DNA of 64,000 nt from an uncultured Bacteroidales bacterium. GTDB lineage: Bacteria > Bacteroidota > Bacteroidia > Bacteroidales > P3. The stretch covers positions 62,001 to 126,000 of the forward strand of contig CALEFF010000040.1 in assembly GCA_937876865.1 (NCBI GenBank), written 5' to 3'. Below are positions 42,852 through 52,601 of this stretch, one piece after another. Every line of letters begins with the position of its first letter. Position 1 is the first letter of the stretch. A program made the position numbers and the translations under genes. The notes beneath the pieces were generated by a model, which saw only the letters and a program-made list of their open reading frames with translations, made no database searches and was not told where the DNA came from.

Positions 42852-44222
42852 TTATTCTACGTAAACATTTGAAGATGTTTTTGGATTATCTCCTCTTACT
42901 CTTCCTAAATATGATTGTACGCAACGAAATCCAATGTAACTCTTACCTGAGTCTTGGTATTCATACGAACGAGTTGCTGTTTGAATGAAATATTTTTGAT
43001 CTTTCCAAGAGCCTCCTCTAACTGTTTTTCTTTTCATAACAGGAGCATCGTCTTCAGAAGCAAGATATACGTTTACTTGATTCAAATCATGAGCGAAGTT
43101 GTATGCTGATTCGTTGTATGCATCTTCACACCATTCTGCAACATTTCCTGCCATATCGTATAATCCAAAACCATTAGGTGCATAGTGAGCAACTAGGATT
43201 GGTGTTACGCCTCCATCATCTCCGTAATTTCCTCTTAAAGGTTTGTAGTTTGCTATAAAACATCCATTACCATTTCTTACGTATGGACCTCCCCAAGGAT
43301 AAGGTGCACCATCAACTCCTCCTCTTGCCGCATATTCCCATTCAGCTTCGGTTGGCAAACGGAAATCTTCCATTCTTTCATATTCTTTTTTAGCCAAATA
43401 GTTGTTCATCATAAGTGTTCTCCATACCGAAAAAGCTTTTGCTTGTTTGTATGAAACTCCAACTACTGGATAATTATCATATCTTGGGTGGCTAAAATAT
43501 GAACGTGTAGCCGCATCATTATAAGAATATGCATAATCATGAACCCAACATAATGTATCTGGATACACATTGATTACTTCCCTTTTATAGAATTTATTCT
43601 TGTTATTTAATCCATCAGGACGAGAAGCAAATGACGACCCTCTATATTCTTCAGAAGCTGTTGTTTCAAAATTCTTTTGGCTCGCTGCTCTAAGATCTAT
43701 CCAATAATATTCATAGTTCAATCTCTTTGCATCTATTTGCATAGCACCATAAAATCTTTCATCAACAGGAATAAACATTTCCGCTAATGCTTCCCTTTCA
43801 TCTGCATTTTCCAATGTCCAATCTATTTTCTTGCTCCAATTAATTACAGGTGTTTCTAATTCTTCTCCCCATTGGTCTGCCTCTATTAAGTAAGTTTCAG
43901 GGAAATCTTCTCCTAATAACTTGTAAGCAATTGAGTCTCTCACCCAATAGACGAATTGACGGTATTCATTATTTGTAATTTCCGTTTCATCCATCCAAAA
44001 AGACTGAACTTGTACTGTTCTGGGTTGCCAATCATAAAGTTTGTAAACATCTTCATCTGAAGAACCCATCAAAAAACTTCCCTGAGGTACATCAACCATA
44101 CCATATGGTTGCATATCCAAGAAGTCTGGCCTTTCTTGTACACCTATGACTTCACCCTTATCAGAGGAGCCGCAACTGAACATCAAAAAGGCTGTTGAAA
44201 TTAACAAAAATATTTTCTTCAT
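42852..44222 (-). CDS. porK: Type IX secretion lipoprotein GldK (PorK)
   Basis: 456-residue outer-membrane lipoprotein: signal with lipobox ending at Cys17 (FLMFSC). The body is a formylglycine-generating-enzyme-like (SUMF1) domain: GSFLMGSSDEDV, WMDETEITNNEYRQFVYWV, RLPTEAEWEYAARGG, NGFGLYDMAGNVAEWCED and KTVRGGSWKD. In T9SS this fold is structural, not enzymatic, and forms the PorK-PorN ring. Second gene of the operon, after porP. Confidence 0.97.
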   Translation of the reverse strand: MKKIFLLISTAFLMFSCGSSDKGEVIGVQERPDFLDMQPYGMVDVPQGSFLMGSSDEDVYKLYDWQPRTVQVQSFWMDETEITNNEYRQFVYWVRDSIAYKLLGEDFPETYLIEADQWGEELETPVINWSKKIDWTLENADEREALAEMFIPVDERFYGAMQIDAKRLNYEYYWIDLRAASQKNFETTASEEYRGSSFASRPDGLNNKNKFYKREVINVYPDTLCWVHDYAYSYNDAATRSYFSHPRYDNYPVVGVSYKQAKAFSVWRTLMMNNYLAKKEYERMEDFRLPTEAEWEYAARGGVDGAPYPWGGPYVRNGNGCFIANYKPLRGNYGDDGGVTPILVAHYAPNGFGLYDMAGNVAEWCEDAYNESAYNFAHDLNQVNVYLASEDDAPVMKRKTVRGGSWKDQKYFIQTATRSYEYQDSGKSYIGFRCVQSYLGRVRGDNPKTSSNVYVE

Positions 44223-44290
44223 ATCACAAATTATTTTCTTGTTTTAATAAAATACGTAATCTTTATTATATATGTTTCAATTTTATCCCC

Positions 44291-45328
44291 TTAGAATCTA
44301 CGTGTATTTCTATAAATAGTAGGTGGTTTAGGAGGATTCTCTATCTTGAAACAAAATCTTGCAAATAATTCTAACGATCCAAATGACTGCGTAGAAATCC
44401 TTGATGTTGGGATATCGTATGACACTCCTAATTTAAAGTCTCCAAATGCGACACCTCCTATTAACACCATTGCATCTTGAACTCTATATGTCATTCCTCC
44501 CCAAATTTTGTGTTCCCACTCCAACAATAATGAAGCATCTACTTGATAAGCTGATTTGGAAACAAAATCTGTTTTTACTAATGCAGAAGGCAATATCCTT
44601 AATGATGGGTAAGCAGGAAGAGCCCATTCATATCCTGCCAATATATAATAAAATCTTCTATTATCCCAATATAAATTATCACTCGATGTTTGCAATAACT
44701 TAGAAGTAGATAAACCTATATATAATTTACCTGGTATTTGATAGTAAATCCCTGCTCCTAAATCAAAAAGAAAATCACTTTGCTCCGACAAATCTCCTAA
44801 TACTGGGTCTAAACTTGTTCCTATTTGGTCATCTTCTCCAAAAACATCTCCCCCTATTAATTGAGTCTTATCTAGAGATGAATTAAACAATTGAGCCTCA
44901 ATACCTATTGCCAAATTACCTGTAGGGAACTGTATTCTAAATGCATAATCTATCTTTGCATGAATATTATCTCTATATCCAATTTTATCCGATATTATAG
45001 TAGCTCCAATTCCTCCATGCAAGAACCTAACTGGCATATCAAAAGAAAAATTCATTGTTTCTCCTGTAGAAGCCGAGGAAGCCTCTCCATAAACATCAGT
45101 TAGTCCCATTCCCATCCATTGATTACGATAAAAACCCGTTAGACATATAGCTCCATTGCTACCTGCATAACCAGGGTTATAGGATAATCGATTAAACATA
45201 TATTGTGAAAATTGTGGTTCTTGTTGTGCACACAACGAGAATGGTGTTAACAACACCAAACTTAGCACGTAAATCAACGCACTTAATTTCACAAATCGTT
45301 TGTATTTATATTGTACAAATTGTAACAT
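44291..45328 (-). CDS. porP: PorP/SprF-family outer-membrane protein
   Basis: 345 residues with an N-terminal signal (hydrophobic segment ending FSLCAQ) and a beta-barrel body. Family signatures QEPQFSQYMFNRLSYNPGYAG and ICLTGFYRNQWMG are present. PorP-type proteins bind the PorK-PorN ring or help hold adhesins at the surface. It is the first gene of the unit, in the same order as in Porphyromonas gingivalis. A -7 element TACTTTTG at 45402-45395 (minus) lies 67 bases before the start. Confidence 0.95.
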   Translation of the reverse strand: MLQFVQYKYKRFVKLSALIYVLSLVLLTPFSLCAQQEPQFSQYMFNRLSYNPGYAGSNGAICLTGFYRNQWMGMGLTDVYGEASSASTGETMNFSFDMPVRFLHGGIGATIISDKIGYRDNIHAKIDYAFRIQFPTGNLAIGIEAQLFNSSLDKTQLIGGDVFGEDDQIGTSLDPVLGDLSEQSDFLFDLGAGIYYQIPGKLYIGLSTSKLLQTSSDNLYWDNRRFYYILAGYEWALPAYPSLRILPSALVKTDFVSKSAYQVDASLLLEWEHKIWGGMTYRVQDAMVLIGGVAFGDFKLGVSYDIPTSRISTQSFGSLELFARFCFKIENPPKPPTIYRNTRRF

Positions 45329-45394
45329 CCACTTTTATATTTTATGTCTCTACACGCTTCCTAAAATATTTAAATAATTCACAAAGCAGTCGTG

Positions 45395-45402
45395 CAAAAG
45401 TA
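45395..45402 (-). promoter_or_regulatory. Likely -7 element of the T9SS operon
   Basis: TACTTTTG on the minus strand. No clear TTTG at -33, so extra control is possible. The 181-base gap to the rlpA gene holds nothing else clear. Confidence 0.5.
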
Positions 45403-45509
45403 AAAAAAAACTTTATAAAAAAGAAGTTTTAATCGTTTTTTTGTTAATAACTATTTTCAATTTTCATCTTTAAATATTGATTATAAATACATTATAAAAA
45501 AATGTATTT

Positions 45510-46244
45510 TTACTTCTTTTTAACAATGTATGCTGATTTATATGTATTTTTTAAGTCTTTAAGAGCTTGTTCTGCTAATTTTATAGAAAGAAATGGTCCT
45601 ATATTTACATAATAATAGTCTGTATTTAGAACTTTTTCTAATTTTATCATATCTTTATATGACATTGACAATTGCTCTCTTATGCTACTAGTATCTTCTA
45701 CATTGTTTATTGAACATAAACGCACATAAAAAGAAAAACTAAAAACAGAATCATTTATAATTCCTTTTGAATGAAATATTGAATCTAATTTATAATTATA
45801 CACACTATCAGATATATTTTCTTTATCTAATCGTTTTAATATTTCATCTTGATTTACCAAAATTTCTTTATAATTTTCTCCCACTATCTCCACCTTAACC
45901 TTTGCTGTTCCTGTTTTATGTAGTAATATTTGTTTTGCAGCAATAAGAGATAAATCTATAACCCCTTTTTTAGGACATCTATCATTTACCTTAACTAACA
46001 CAGAACGACCATTGGATAAATTTGTCACCTTCACTATTGTATGCAACGGAAGTGTTTTGTGTGCTGCCGTATATTTTTTCTGCGAAAATATTTCCCCTGA
46101 GGACGTTCGCCTATTTTCAAACATATTATGGTAATATGTTGCCTTACACTCAAATACATTTTGTTTTTGAGCACACACTCTATCATCTATTCTACTAAGA
46201 CAAATTATCAAAAAAATGAAAATTATGTTTTGTAATTTTACCAT
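45510..46244 (-). CDS. RlpA-like protein with SPOR domain
   Basis: 244 residues, signal peptide at the start. The double-psi beta-barrel domain has CKATYYHNMFENRRTSSGE, AAHKTLPLHTIVKVTNLSNG and the Asp of VKVNDRCPKKGVIDLSLIAA. The C-terminal 80 residues (SFYVRLCSINN to AYIVKK) form a SPOR-type domain that binds peptidoglycan lacking stem peptides at the division site. RlpA cuts such glycan strands in some bacteria; the Gly/His/Asp set cannot be fully checked here. It overlaps kdsC by 7 bases. Confidence 0.93.
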   Translation of the reverse strand: MVKLQNIIFIFLIICLSRIDDRVCAQKQNVFECKATYYHNMFENRRTSSGEIFSQKKYTAAHKTLPLHTIVKVTNLSNGRSVLVKVNDRCPKKGVIDLSLIAAKQILLHKTGTAKVKVEIVGENYKEILVNQDEILKRLDKENISDSVYNYKLDSIFHSKGIINDSVFSFSFYVRLCSINNVEDTSSIREQLSMSYKDMIKLEKVLNTDYYYVNIGPFLSIKLAEQALKDLKNTYKSAYIVKKK

Positions 46245-46756
46245 GCTTTTGCGTCTTCGTCAAACCATTTATTTTGCAATTTCATCACTTGCTCTATAAC
46301 ATCTCTAACACAGCCACTACCTCCATTTTTATGAGAAATATAATCTGACACTTGTTTTATTTCTTCTGTCGCATCAGCAGGACAAGTAGCCACACCTGCC
46401 ATTTGCATTACATCATAATCAGGAATATCATCTCCCATATAAAGCACTTGATTAGTTGTCAATTGTTTTTCGTTTAAAAATTTTTCAAAAATCTCTTTTT
46501 TACGATGAGAACCTAAATACACATCTTTCACACCCAACATTGCCATTCGTGACGCAATACTATTTCCGCTACCACCTGAAATAACTGCAACTACATATCC
46601 CTTACGCAAAGCATATTGTATAGCATATCCATCTTTCACATTTCCACTACGAACAATGATCTGATCATTTACAGACCATATATTCCCATCACTTATTACT
46701 CCATCGTAATCAAAAACAAATGCCCTTATATCACGCAATTTAGACTTGTAATTCAT
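46238..46756 (-). CDS. kdsC: KDO 8-phosphate phosphatase-like HAD hydrolase
   Basis: 172 residues, the small KdsC/YrbI branch of the HAD superfamily. Motif I is FDYDGVISDG (Asp-x-Asp, with Tyr rather than Val between), motif II VISGGSGNSIASRMAMLG, then VLYMGDDIPDYDVMQMAGVA. Removes phosphate from KDO-8-P to give KDO for the LPS core, as a tetramer. Next to hldD and lptB, which supports the LPS role. The stop overlaps the rlpA start. Confidence 0.9.
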   Translation of the reverse strand: MNYKSKLRDIRAFVFDYDGVISDGNIWSVNDQIIVRSGNVKDGYAIQYALRKGYVVAVISGGSGNSIASRMAMLGVKDVYLGSHRKKEIFEKFLNEKQLTTNQVLYMGDDIPDYDVMQMAGVATCPADATEEIKQVSDYISHKNGGSGCVRDVIEQVMKLQNKWFDEDAKAW

Positions 46757-46758
46757 AA

Positions 46759-47724
46759 CTAAAAATACATTTGTTTTATTAAATAATTCTGTACATAATC
46801 TTTCACTCCATCTTCCAAAGAATAAAAAGCCCTATTATAACCTATTGATTTTAATTTATTCATAGAAGCTTCTGTAAAGTACTGATATTTGTCCCTTATA
46901 TCAATAGGAATATCTATATATTCTATATTTGGACCCTTGCCCATTGCAGAAAATGTAGCTGAAGCTAAATCATAAAAACTACGAGCTTTACCTGAACCAA
47001 GATTATATATACTGCTTTGAGGTTTGTGAGTCATCAAATAAAACAATACATCAACAACATCTTTTACATACACAAAATCTCTCATCTGCTGCCCATCTTT
47101 ATAATCATCTCTATGGGAACGGAATAATTTTACCTTATTTGTAGTTATTATTTGATTAAATGAATGAAATACTACAGAAGCCATTCTGCCTTTATGATAT
47201 TCATTTGGTCCATAAACATTAAAAAATTTCAATCCAGCCCAAAAAGGAGGTTTTTCATTTTGAGATAATGCCCATAAATCAAATTCATGTTTTGAGCGTC
47301 CGTAAGGGTTAAGTGGTTTTAATTGGTCAATAAGATTTAAATCATCTATATAACCATTTTCTCCTTCACCATAAGTAGCGGCGGAAGATGCATAAACCAT
47401 TGGAATATTATACTCAGTACATATTTTCCATATATTTTTTGTATATTCAAGATTTAACTTAACAAAAATATTCCAATCAAACTCTGTTGTATCAGTTCTT
47501 GCACCCAAATGATATACACCTTCTACTTGATTGGCATTTTCTTTAAACCAATTTATAAAATCCTTTCTTTCTATTTTCAAAGAAAAAGTAGAATGCATAT
47601 AGTTGTTGTTTTTCTCTGTTTTAGAAAAATCATCAACAATAACAATATCCGTTATTTTTTCAATATTCAATTTACGAAGCATACAACTTCCTATAAATCC
47701 CGCTGCACCAGTTAAAACTATCAT
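46759..47724 (-). CDS. hldD: ADP-glyceromanno-heptose 6-epimerase
   Basis: 321 residues from the start at 47724, where MIVLTGAAGFIGS gives the usual NAD-binding N-terminus. A start 12 codons earlier would overlap the upstream stop and is less likely. Short-chain dehydrogenase features: GxxGxxG (GAAGFIG), the Tyr-x-x-x-Lys of YGRSKHEFD, and HKGRMASVVFHSF and GQQMRDFVYVKDV, which are typical of HldD/RfaD. It makes ADP-L-glycero-D-manno-heptose for the LPS core. Confidence 0.95.
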   Translation of the reverse strand: MIVLTGAAGFIGSCMLRKLNIEKITDIVIVDDFSKTEKNNNYMHSTFSLKIERKDFINWFKENANQVEGVYHLGARTDTTEFDWNIFVKLNLEYTKNIWKICTEYNIPMVYASSAATYGEGENGYIDDLNLIDQLKPLNPYGRSKHEFDLWALSQNEKPPFWAGLKFFNVYGPNEYHKGRMASVVFHSFNQIITTNKVKLFRSHRDDYKDGQQMRDFVYVKDVVDVLFYLMTHKPQSSIYNLGSGKARSFYDLASATFSAMGKGPNIEYIDIPIDIRDKYQYFTEASMNKLKSIGYNRAFYSLEDGVKDYVQNYLIKQMYF

Positions 47725-47734
47725 ATTATTAAAA

Positions 47735-49051
47735 TTATTTTTCGTTAAAACTATATTCAATCATTTTTTCATATACATTTCTCCATCCTATCCATTCTCT
47801 TTTATTAGAAAGACTCTCATTATGCCATATACTTATCATTTCTCCACCAACACATCTTACCTCATCCGTCATTTGTTTTATTTCTTCAATTGCTTCTTCT
47901 GGTAAAAGTTTTAAACCATTTTTCAAAGCCACATCCATATACGCAAAAGGATGGACTCTTAATTTTGTTTCATAGTCTTGAGCTAAATCATAAAAATTAA
48001 AGCTACTACAAATACCTGCTCTGAAACCTATATTTTCAGAATACCCCATTGAAAAATCATGTTCAATACTTCCTGTTGCCATTAGATTTCTATACCCTTC
48101 TGGTAAACGAAAATGCAAATAATGATAACGTGAACGTTTAATAGGCTTATGTAAAGTTTCTTCTAACATCCTTACCTGAGATGTAATCAACTGCGGATAC
48201 TCAAAGCTATCATAAGAAGGGTGTACACCTACTTTACCATAATCACATAAATGTTTTACTAATCTTTTAAATCTGTTATTATATGGATTTATATTCTTAT
48301 CATACTTCCCTTGATCGCCAAACAAAACAAAAAATATAGTATTGACATCATATTTTTCAACCAATGAAATTATAAAATCAAATGTATCATAAGGATCTTG
48401 TTGTATCTTAGAAAGAACCCTTAATCTTTCAAAACAAAGCGACAAATCCCCTTTTAGCAAATCTCTGAAAAAACCTAATAAATTTCTTGTAAATCCTTTA
48501 CATGTATAAGAATATGCAGAATCAATATCTATTGTATTTATATAAGAATATTTATTAGTTTGCAAAAATAATTCAGGATAACGATTTTGTATTTTTGTTT
48601 TAAGTTCATTTACCCATATATTAACAATAGGCCTTTTTAAAAATCCTTTTTTATACGCTAAACTATCTTCTGCTTTAAAACGAGAATGTTTATCTTTTAC
48701 ATACGGCAAATACTCCTCATATCTAGAAACCAAATAAAAACATGCGGCCAAAACATCAAAATCACATATTGATTCTTTAGAATAAGATTTAAAAATATAT
48801 GGAGTATTATCTTTCTCAAAATAATTTATATCAACTATTTCTATTATCGTTTGAAACAATAGAGATGAACTAACTAAAAAAAGTTCATCTGCTATTGGTT
48901 TAGTAGTATAAGATAATTTAGGGCCATCGTACTGCATAAAGTATTCTTTATCTATTGTAATAAAATACTTTATTGACATCAACTCTTTAAATACTAAATT
49001 TAAAGTATAGCCTAACCTATTAGTTAATTTATCTACATAAATCAACAACAT
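47735..49051 (-). CDS. Polysaccharide-deacetylase-like protein
   Basis: 438 residues, no signal peptide. It resembles the DUF7033-containing, polysaccharide-deacetylase-like proteins of Bacteroidota: TIDIDSAYSYTCKG for the metal-binding Asp, FDFIISLVEKYDVNTIFFVL, VGVHPSYDSF (His-x-x-x-x-Ser-x-Asp) and HYLHFRLPEGYRNLMATG. It probably acts on a nucleotide- or lipid-linked sugar in the cytoplasm, as suggested by its place between hldD and lptB. Substrate unknown. Confidence 0.85.
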   Translation of the reverse strand: MLLIYVDKLTNRLGYTLNLVFKELMSIKYFITIDKEYFMQYDGPKLSYTTKPIADELFLVSSSLLFQTIIEIVDINYFEKDNTPYIFKSYSKESICDFDVLAACFYLVSRYEEYLPYVKDKHSRFKAEDSLAYKKGFLKRPIVNIWVNELKTKIQNRYPELFLQTNKYSYINTIDIDSAYSYTCKGFTRNLLGFFRDLLKGDLSLCFERLRVLSKIQQDPYDTFDFIISLVEKYDVNTIFFVLFGDQGKYDKNINPYNNRFKRLVKHLCDYGKVGVHPSYDSFEYPQLITSQVRMLEETLHKPIKRSRYHYLHFRLPEGYRNLMATGSIEHDFSMGYSENIGFRAGICSSFNFYDLAQDYETKLRVHPFAYMDVALKNGLKLLPEEAIEEIKQMTDEVRCVGGEMISIWHNESLSNKREWIGWRNVYEKMIEYSFNEK

Positions 49052-49053
49052 AC

Positions 49054-49779
49054 TTATCTTAATTCAAAATTATCTCCTAAATATTTTTTTCTAACTTGCT
49101 CATCATTTGCCAATTCTTGTGGCGTTCCGTATCTAAACACACTTCCTTCTATAAGCAAATAAGCCCTATCTGTTATTGATAACGTTTCATGAACATTGTG
49201 ATCAGTTATTAGCACTCCAATATTTCTATTTTTTAAACCCTTCACAATATTTTGAATATCTTGGACTGCAATTGGATCCACTCCCGCAAAAGGCTCATCT
49301 AATAAAATAAACTTCGGGTCTGCTGCTAATGCTCTTGCAATTTCTGTTCGTCTTCTTTCTCCTCCAGAAAGCTGAATCCCTTTGCTTTTTCTTATATGCG
49401 TCAAACTAAACTCTTCTAACAAGGCATTCATTTTATATTCTCTTTCTTTAACAGAAAGTTTTTTATTAAACTCTAAAATTGACATTATGTTATCTTCAAC
49501 AGATAGAGTCCTAAAAACCGAAGCTTCTTGAGCGAGATAACCCACACCTTCTTGCGCTCGTTTATACATTGGCATATTTGTAATATCAACATCGTCCAAA
49601 AATACCTTTCCTGAATATGGTTTTATTAAGCCAGTCATCATATAAAACGTTGTTGTCTTTCCTGCTCCATTTGGACCCAAAAGACCAACTATCTCTCCCA
49701 TTGACACTTCTATTGAAACGCCCTTAACAACAACTCTTTTCTTATATTTTTTAACGATATTTTCTGTATATAGCCTCAT
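49054..49779 (-). CDS. lptB: LPS export ABC transporter ATP-binding protein
   Basis: 241-residue ATPase that powers LPS extraction from the inner membrane with LptF and LptG. Walker [13 protein letters not shown]-loop [11 protein letters not shown], signature [15 protein letters not shown], Walker [14 protein letters not shown] and the H-loop [10 protein letters not shown] are all present. Sequence is typical for LptB rather than LivF. It is 2 bases from the deacetylase-like gene. The partner lptC is at 59873; lptF/G and lptA are not in the window. Confidence 0.96.
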   Translation of the reverse strand: MRLYTENIVKKYKKRVVVKGVSIEVSMGEIVGLLGPNGAGKTTTFYMMTGLIKPYSGKVFLDDVDITNMPMYKRAQEGVGYLAQEASVFRTLSVEDNIMSILEFNKKLSVKEREYKMNALLEEFSLTHIRKSKGIQLSGGERRRTEIARALAADPKFILLDEPFAGVDPIAVQDIQNIVKGLKNRNIGVLITDHNVHETLSITDRAYLLIEGSVFRYGTPQELANDEQVRKKYLGDNFELR

Positions 49780-49821
49780 TTTTTCTTTGTTTTACTTGGA
49801 CAAAGTTAAGAAAAAATTTTT

Positions 49822-50412
49822 TTATTCCATGATTTCTTTTGCTAATTCAAAGAATCTATTGCACGGAAACCCAACAACATTATAATAATCCCCTTGAATA
49901 TTTTCTATACCCACAGTTCCAATCCATTCTTGTATACCATAGGCTCCTGCCTTATCAAAAGGTTTAAATTTGTTTACATAATAATCTATTTCTTCTTCGG
50001 TCAATTCTTTAAATTTAACAATAGTTTCTTGTGAAAAATGCCTTGAAATATTTTTATTATTTCTTAGGCAACAGCCAGTGATAACCTTATGACTTTTATA
50101 TGACAATAGTCGAAGAAAATCTTTTGCTTCTTGCTCGTTTTTAGGCTTTCCTAAAATAACTCCATCAACAACAACTATTGTATCAGCAGTTACAAGAATA
50201 GAATTATCTTCTATTTCCTTAATATAATTTTCTGATTTTTTGATTGCCAAATACTCCGCAACACATTCTATATCTAAGTTTTCTGGAAATAATTCTTCAA
50301 TATCTATTGCATCTACAATAACTTCAAAACCCATCTGTTCCAACAATTGCTTCCTTCTTGGAGATTTTGAAGCTAAAACTATCTTTGTCGAAAGCAAATT
50401 AGAAAGAGACAT
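49822..50412 (-). CDS. maf: Maf-family nucleotide pyrophosphatase
   Basis: 196 residues. Hydrolyses non-canonical or modified nucleoside triphosphates, a house-cleaning enzyme. Motifs: ASKSPRRKQLLEQMG (substrate loop), ILVTADTIVVVDG (catalytic Asp), LGKPKNEQEAKDFL, SHKVITGCCLRN and FDKAGAYGIQEWIG. It starts 4 bases after the UbiA gene stop and belongs to the long minus-strand cluster. Confidence 0.95.
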   Translation of the reverse strand: MSLSNLLSTKIVLASKSPRRKQLLEQMGFEVIVDAIDIEELFPENLDIECVAEYLAIKKSENYIKEIEDNSILVTADTIVVVDGVILGKPKNEQEAKDFLRLLSYKSHKVITGCCLRNNKNISRHFSQETIVKFKELTEEEIDYYVNKFKPFDKAGAYGIQEWIGTVGIENIQGDYYNVVGFPCNRFFELAKEIME

Positions 50413-50416
50413 TTTA

Positions 50417-51355
50417 CTAATAGATATTTATTATCATAAACAATCCCGACACAAACATCATTCTTAAAAATTCAGAAAGGAATCCGTAATCCTGTATTGA
50501 TTTTGCATTTTTAAGTTCTCTTAAAAAAAATAACATAGGCACGCAAATAATCAAAACACAAATTATTAAAGAGACGTTTGTATATCGAGTAAACAAAAAA
50601 TACAGTGTAACTGCTATAAAAATAGATGTAAGAATATAAAGAATATTTTTTGTTTTCTTTTCCCCCAACAAAACGACAATAGAATGAGTTTCGCACTCCC
50701 TATCGCCCTCCTCATCTTGCATATCACCTACAATCTCTCTAATTAAAGTTAGTAAAAACGTAAGAAGAGTAAAAAATAGTGCAACATACAATAATTCCTG
50801 CTTTAAAGGAATTATTATAACTTTGAACAATCCTCCCGGGGTATTCATCAAAGCAAATACTTCAAACAAAACAGGAAGAAAAACTACCATTGAATACAAT
50901 ATAGCAACTACAACATTGCCTACAACAAAGCTCCTTTTATATTTAAGTGAATAAAAATAGGACATAAAAACAAACACAATCATTAAAGAGCCTAAATGCA
51001 AAAATCCATTTAAATATCCAATAACATACGCTATTAAGACTGCTATAATAGACAATATGTAAAACAATGAAAGAACTCTTTTTTCAGAAATAATCCTATC
51101 TATATACAAATCCTTTTCTGCTCTATTTATTTTATCTATATCTTGATCAAAATATTCATTTATTAAAATAGAAGCAACTACAATAAGCAAAACAGATAAA
51201 CAAAAAACGAAATACTCTAAATTAGAAATTGGACTTACAATGTCCCCCACAAAGTTTAAGTAAAACGGCTTAATTAAGAAAAATCTTACAACAATAAGTG
51301 CAATAAGACACAATAATAGGCTTTTCCAACGAATTAAATTAAAAAAATCCTTCAT
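50417..51355 (-). CDS. UbiA-family prenyltransferase
   Basis: 312 residues, about nine membrane helices. The two Asp-rich motifs of UbiA enzymes are present: INEYFDQDIDKINRAEKD (N-x-x-x-D-x-x-x-D form) and IREIVGDMQDEEGDRE. UbiA enzymes attach a prenyl chain to an aromatic ring, haem or a glycerol phosphate. The form with geranylgeranylglycerol-like similarity is common in Bacteroidota; the natural acceptor is not known. It sits between maf and the MORN gene. Confidence 0.9.
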   Translation of the reverse strand: MKDFFNLIRWKSLLLCLIALIVVRFFLIKPFYLNFVGDIVSPISNLEYFVFCLSVLLIVVASILINEYFDQDIDKINRAEKDLYIDRIISEKRVLSLFYILSIIAVLIAYVIGYLNGFLHLGSLMIVFVFMSYFYSLKYKRSFVVGNVVVAILYSMVVFLPVLFEVFALMNTPGGLFKVIIIPLKQELLYVALFFTLLTFLLTLIREIVGDMQDEEGDRECETHSIVVLLGEKKTKNILYILTSIFIAVTLYFLFTRYTNVSLIICVLIICVPMLFFLRELKNAKSIQDYGFLSEFLRMMFVSGLFMIINIY

Positions 51356-51359
51356 CGAA

Positions 51360-52595
51360 CTACTTTTTCTTTATTTCCTCTTTTATTTTCTTTCCATTTT
51401 TGAAAATAGTTTCTGACAAAACATTCCCTTTCTTGTCGTAATTTCTCCAAGTACCTGACTTTTGTCCTTTATTGTATTCTCCCTCAGCAGATTTTTTATT
51501 TGCTGAAAAATATTCTATCCATTTGCCATTTGGTTTTCCATCTTTGAACTCTTGTTCACGTTGTTTATATCCATTTTGTGCATAGAAAACCCACAAACCA
51601 TCTTTTTTACCCTCAATATACCCACCTTTCTCTATCAAAATTCCTTCTGCGTAACGCTCCCAACGTCCATTCATAACACCTTCCTTATAATCCGCCTTTT
51701 GATATATACTACCATTTTCATCATATAAAATCTCTGTACCATTTTTCACTCCATTCAAATAATCAGTTTGTGTTTTTCGAGAACCATCTGCATAAAAAAC
51801 TTCCCACTTGCCACTCATTTTTCCTTCAACAAAACGACCTCTTGTATTTATTTCTCCATTTTCAAAATAACTCTCCCAAATCCCTTCTTCTTTTCCTGCA
51901 ATATAACTTCCTTTATGATGAATCTTACCATTTTCGTAATAAGTATTCCACAATCCCTCACGCAAACCATTTCTATAATCTCCTTCTCTCCATTTTTCTG
52001 ATGTTTCATAATAATAAATCCAACGGCCATTTTCCTTATCATCTACATAAGCTCCTTCACTTCCCTTTTGTCCATTAACTCTGTAATAATATATCCAATT
52101 ACCATCACGTTTCCCCATTTTTAAATTGCCTTCCATATCTTTCTTCCCATCAGAAAAGAACCACGTTGCATATCCGTCAAGTGCATTATCCTTATATGAG
52201 GCTTGTATTTTCTTATTTCCGTTCTTATAATATTCGTTGTATTCTCCTTGTTTCAATCCATCAACTACATTATAAGAATATTGTATTTGTCCATTATCAT
52301 AAAAAGCTTTACATTCTCCTTTTCCTGACAAGAACTCTTGCTTTTGTAGTTTTCCATCAGCATAATAATCTTTCCATTCTCCTACTTTAAGCCCCTTTTC
52401 ATTGTATTCTCCTATTTTTTGCAAACTTCCATTCTCATAAAACCAACGCCACTCTCCTATTCTTATATTTTTATCTGACAAAGTACCCTCTGTTGCTTTT
52501 TGACCATTTTGCCAATATTCCACATAAGGCTTTTGTGCATTTAATACATTTACACTGATAAATAAAATCAATAAGAAATTAAATATTCTTTTCAT
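51360..52595 (-). CDS. MORN-repeat (YwqK-like) secreted protein
   Basis: 411 residues: signal peptide, then about 15 MORN-like repeats of 22-24 residues with the core G-x-W-x-x-Y-Y-x-x-G (GEWKDYYADGKLQKQ, GEYNEYYKNGNKKIQ, GLWNTYYENGKIHHK, GKWEVFYADGSRKTQ). They form a long beta-ladder. Automatic pipelines label such proteins YwqK-type antitoxins; with a signal peptide and no toxin next to it, that label is unlikely here. Probably a periplasmic or surface scaffold. Confidence 0.92.
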   Translation of the reverse strand: MKRIFNFLLILFISVNVLNAQKPYVEYWQNGQKATEGTLSDKNIRIGEWRWFYENGSLQKIGEYNEKGLKVGEWKDYYADGKLQKQEFLSGKGECKAFYDNGQIQYSYNVVDGLKQGEYNEYYKNGNKKIQASYKDNALDGYATWFFSDGKKDMEGNLKMGKRDGNWIYYYRVNGQKGSEGAYVDDKENGRWIYYYETSEKWREGDYRNGLREGLWNTYYENGKIHHKGSYIAGKEEGIWESYFENGEINTRGRFVEGKMSGKWEVFYADGSRKTQTDYLNGVKNGTEILYDENGSIYQKADYKEGVMNGRWERYAEGILIEKGGYIEGKKDGLWVFYAQNGYKQREQEFKDGKPNGKWIEYFSANKKSAEGEYNKGQKSGTWRNYDKKGNVLSETIFKNGKKIKEEIKKK

Positions 52596-52601
52596 ATAAT
52601 A

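Noticed and set aside
45485..45509. Terminator hairpin after rlpA
   Set aside because: Arms AAATACATT and AATGTATTT pair, but on the minus strand no T run follows the stem.
51360..52595. Antitoxin label for the MORN protein
   Set aside because: It has a signal peptide, no toxin gene adjacent, and MORN repeats are structural.
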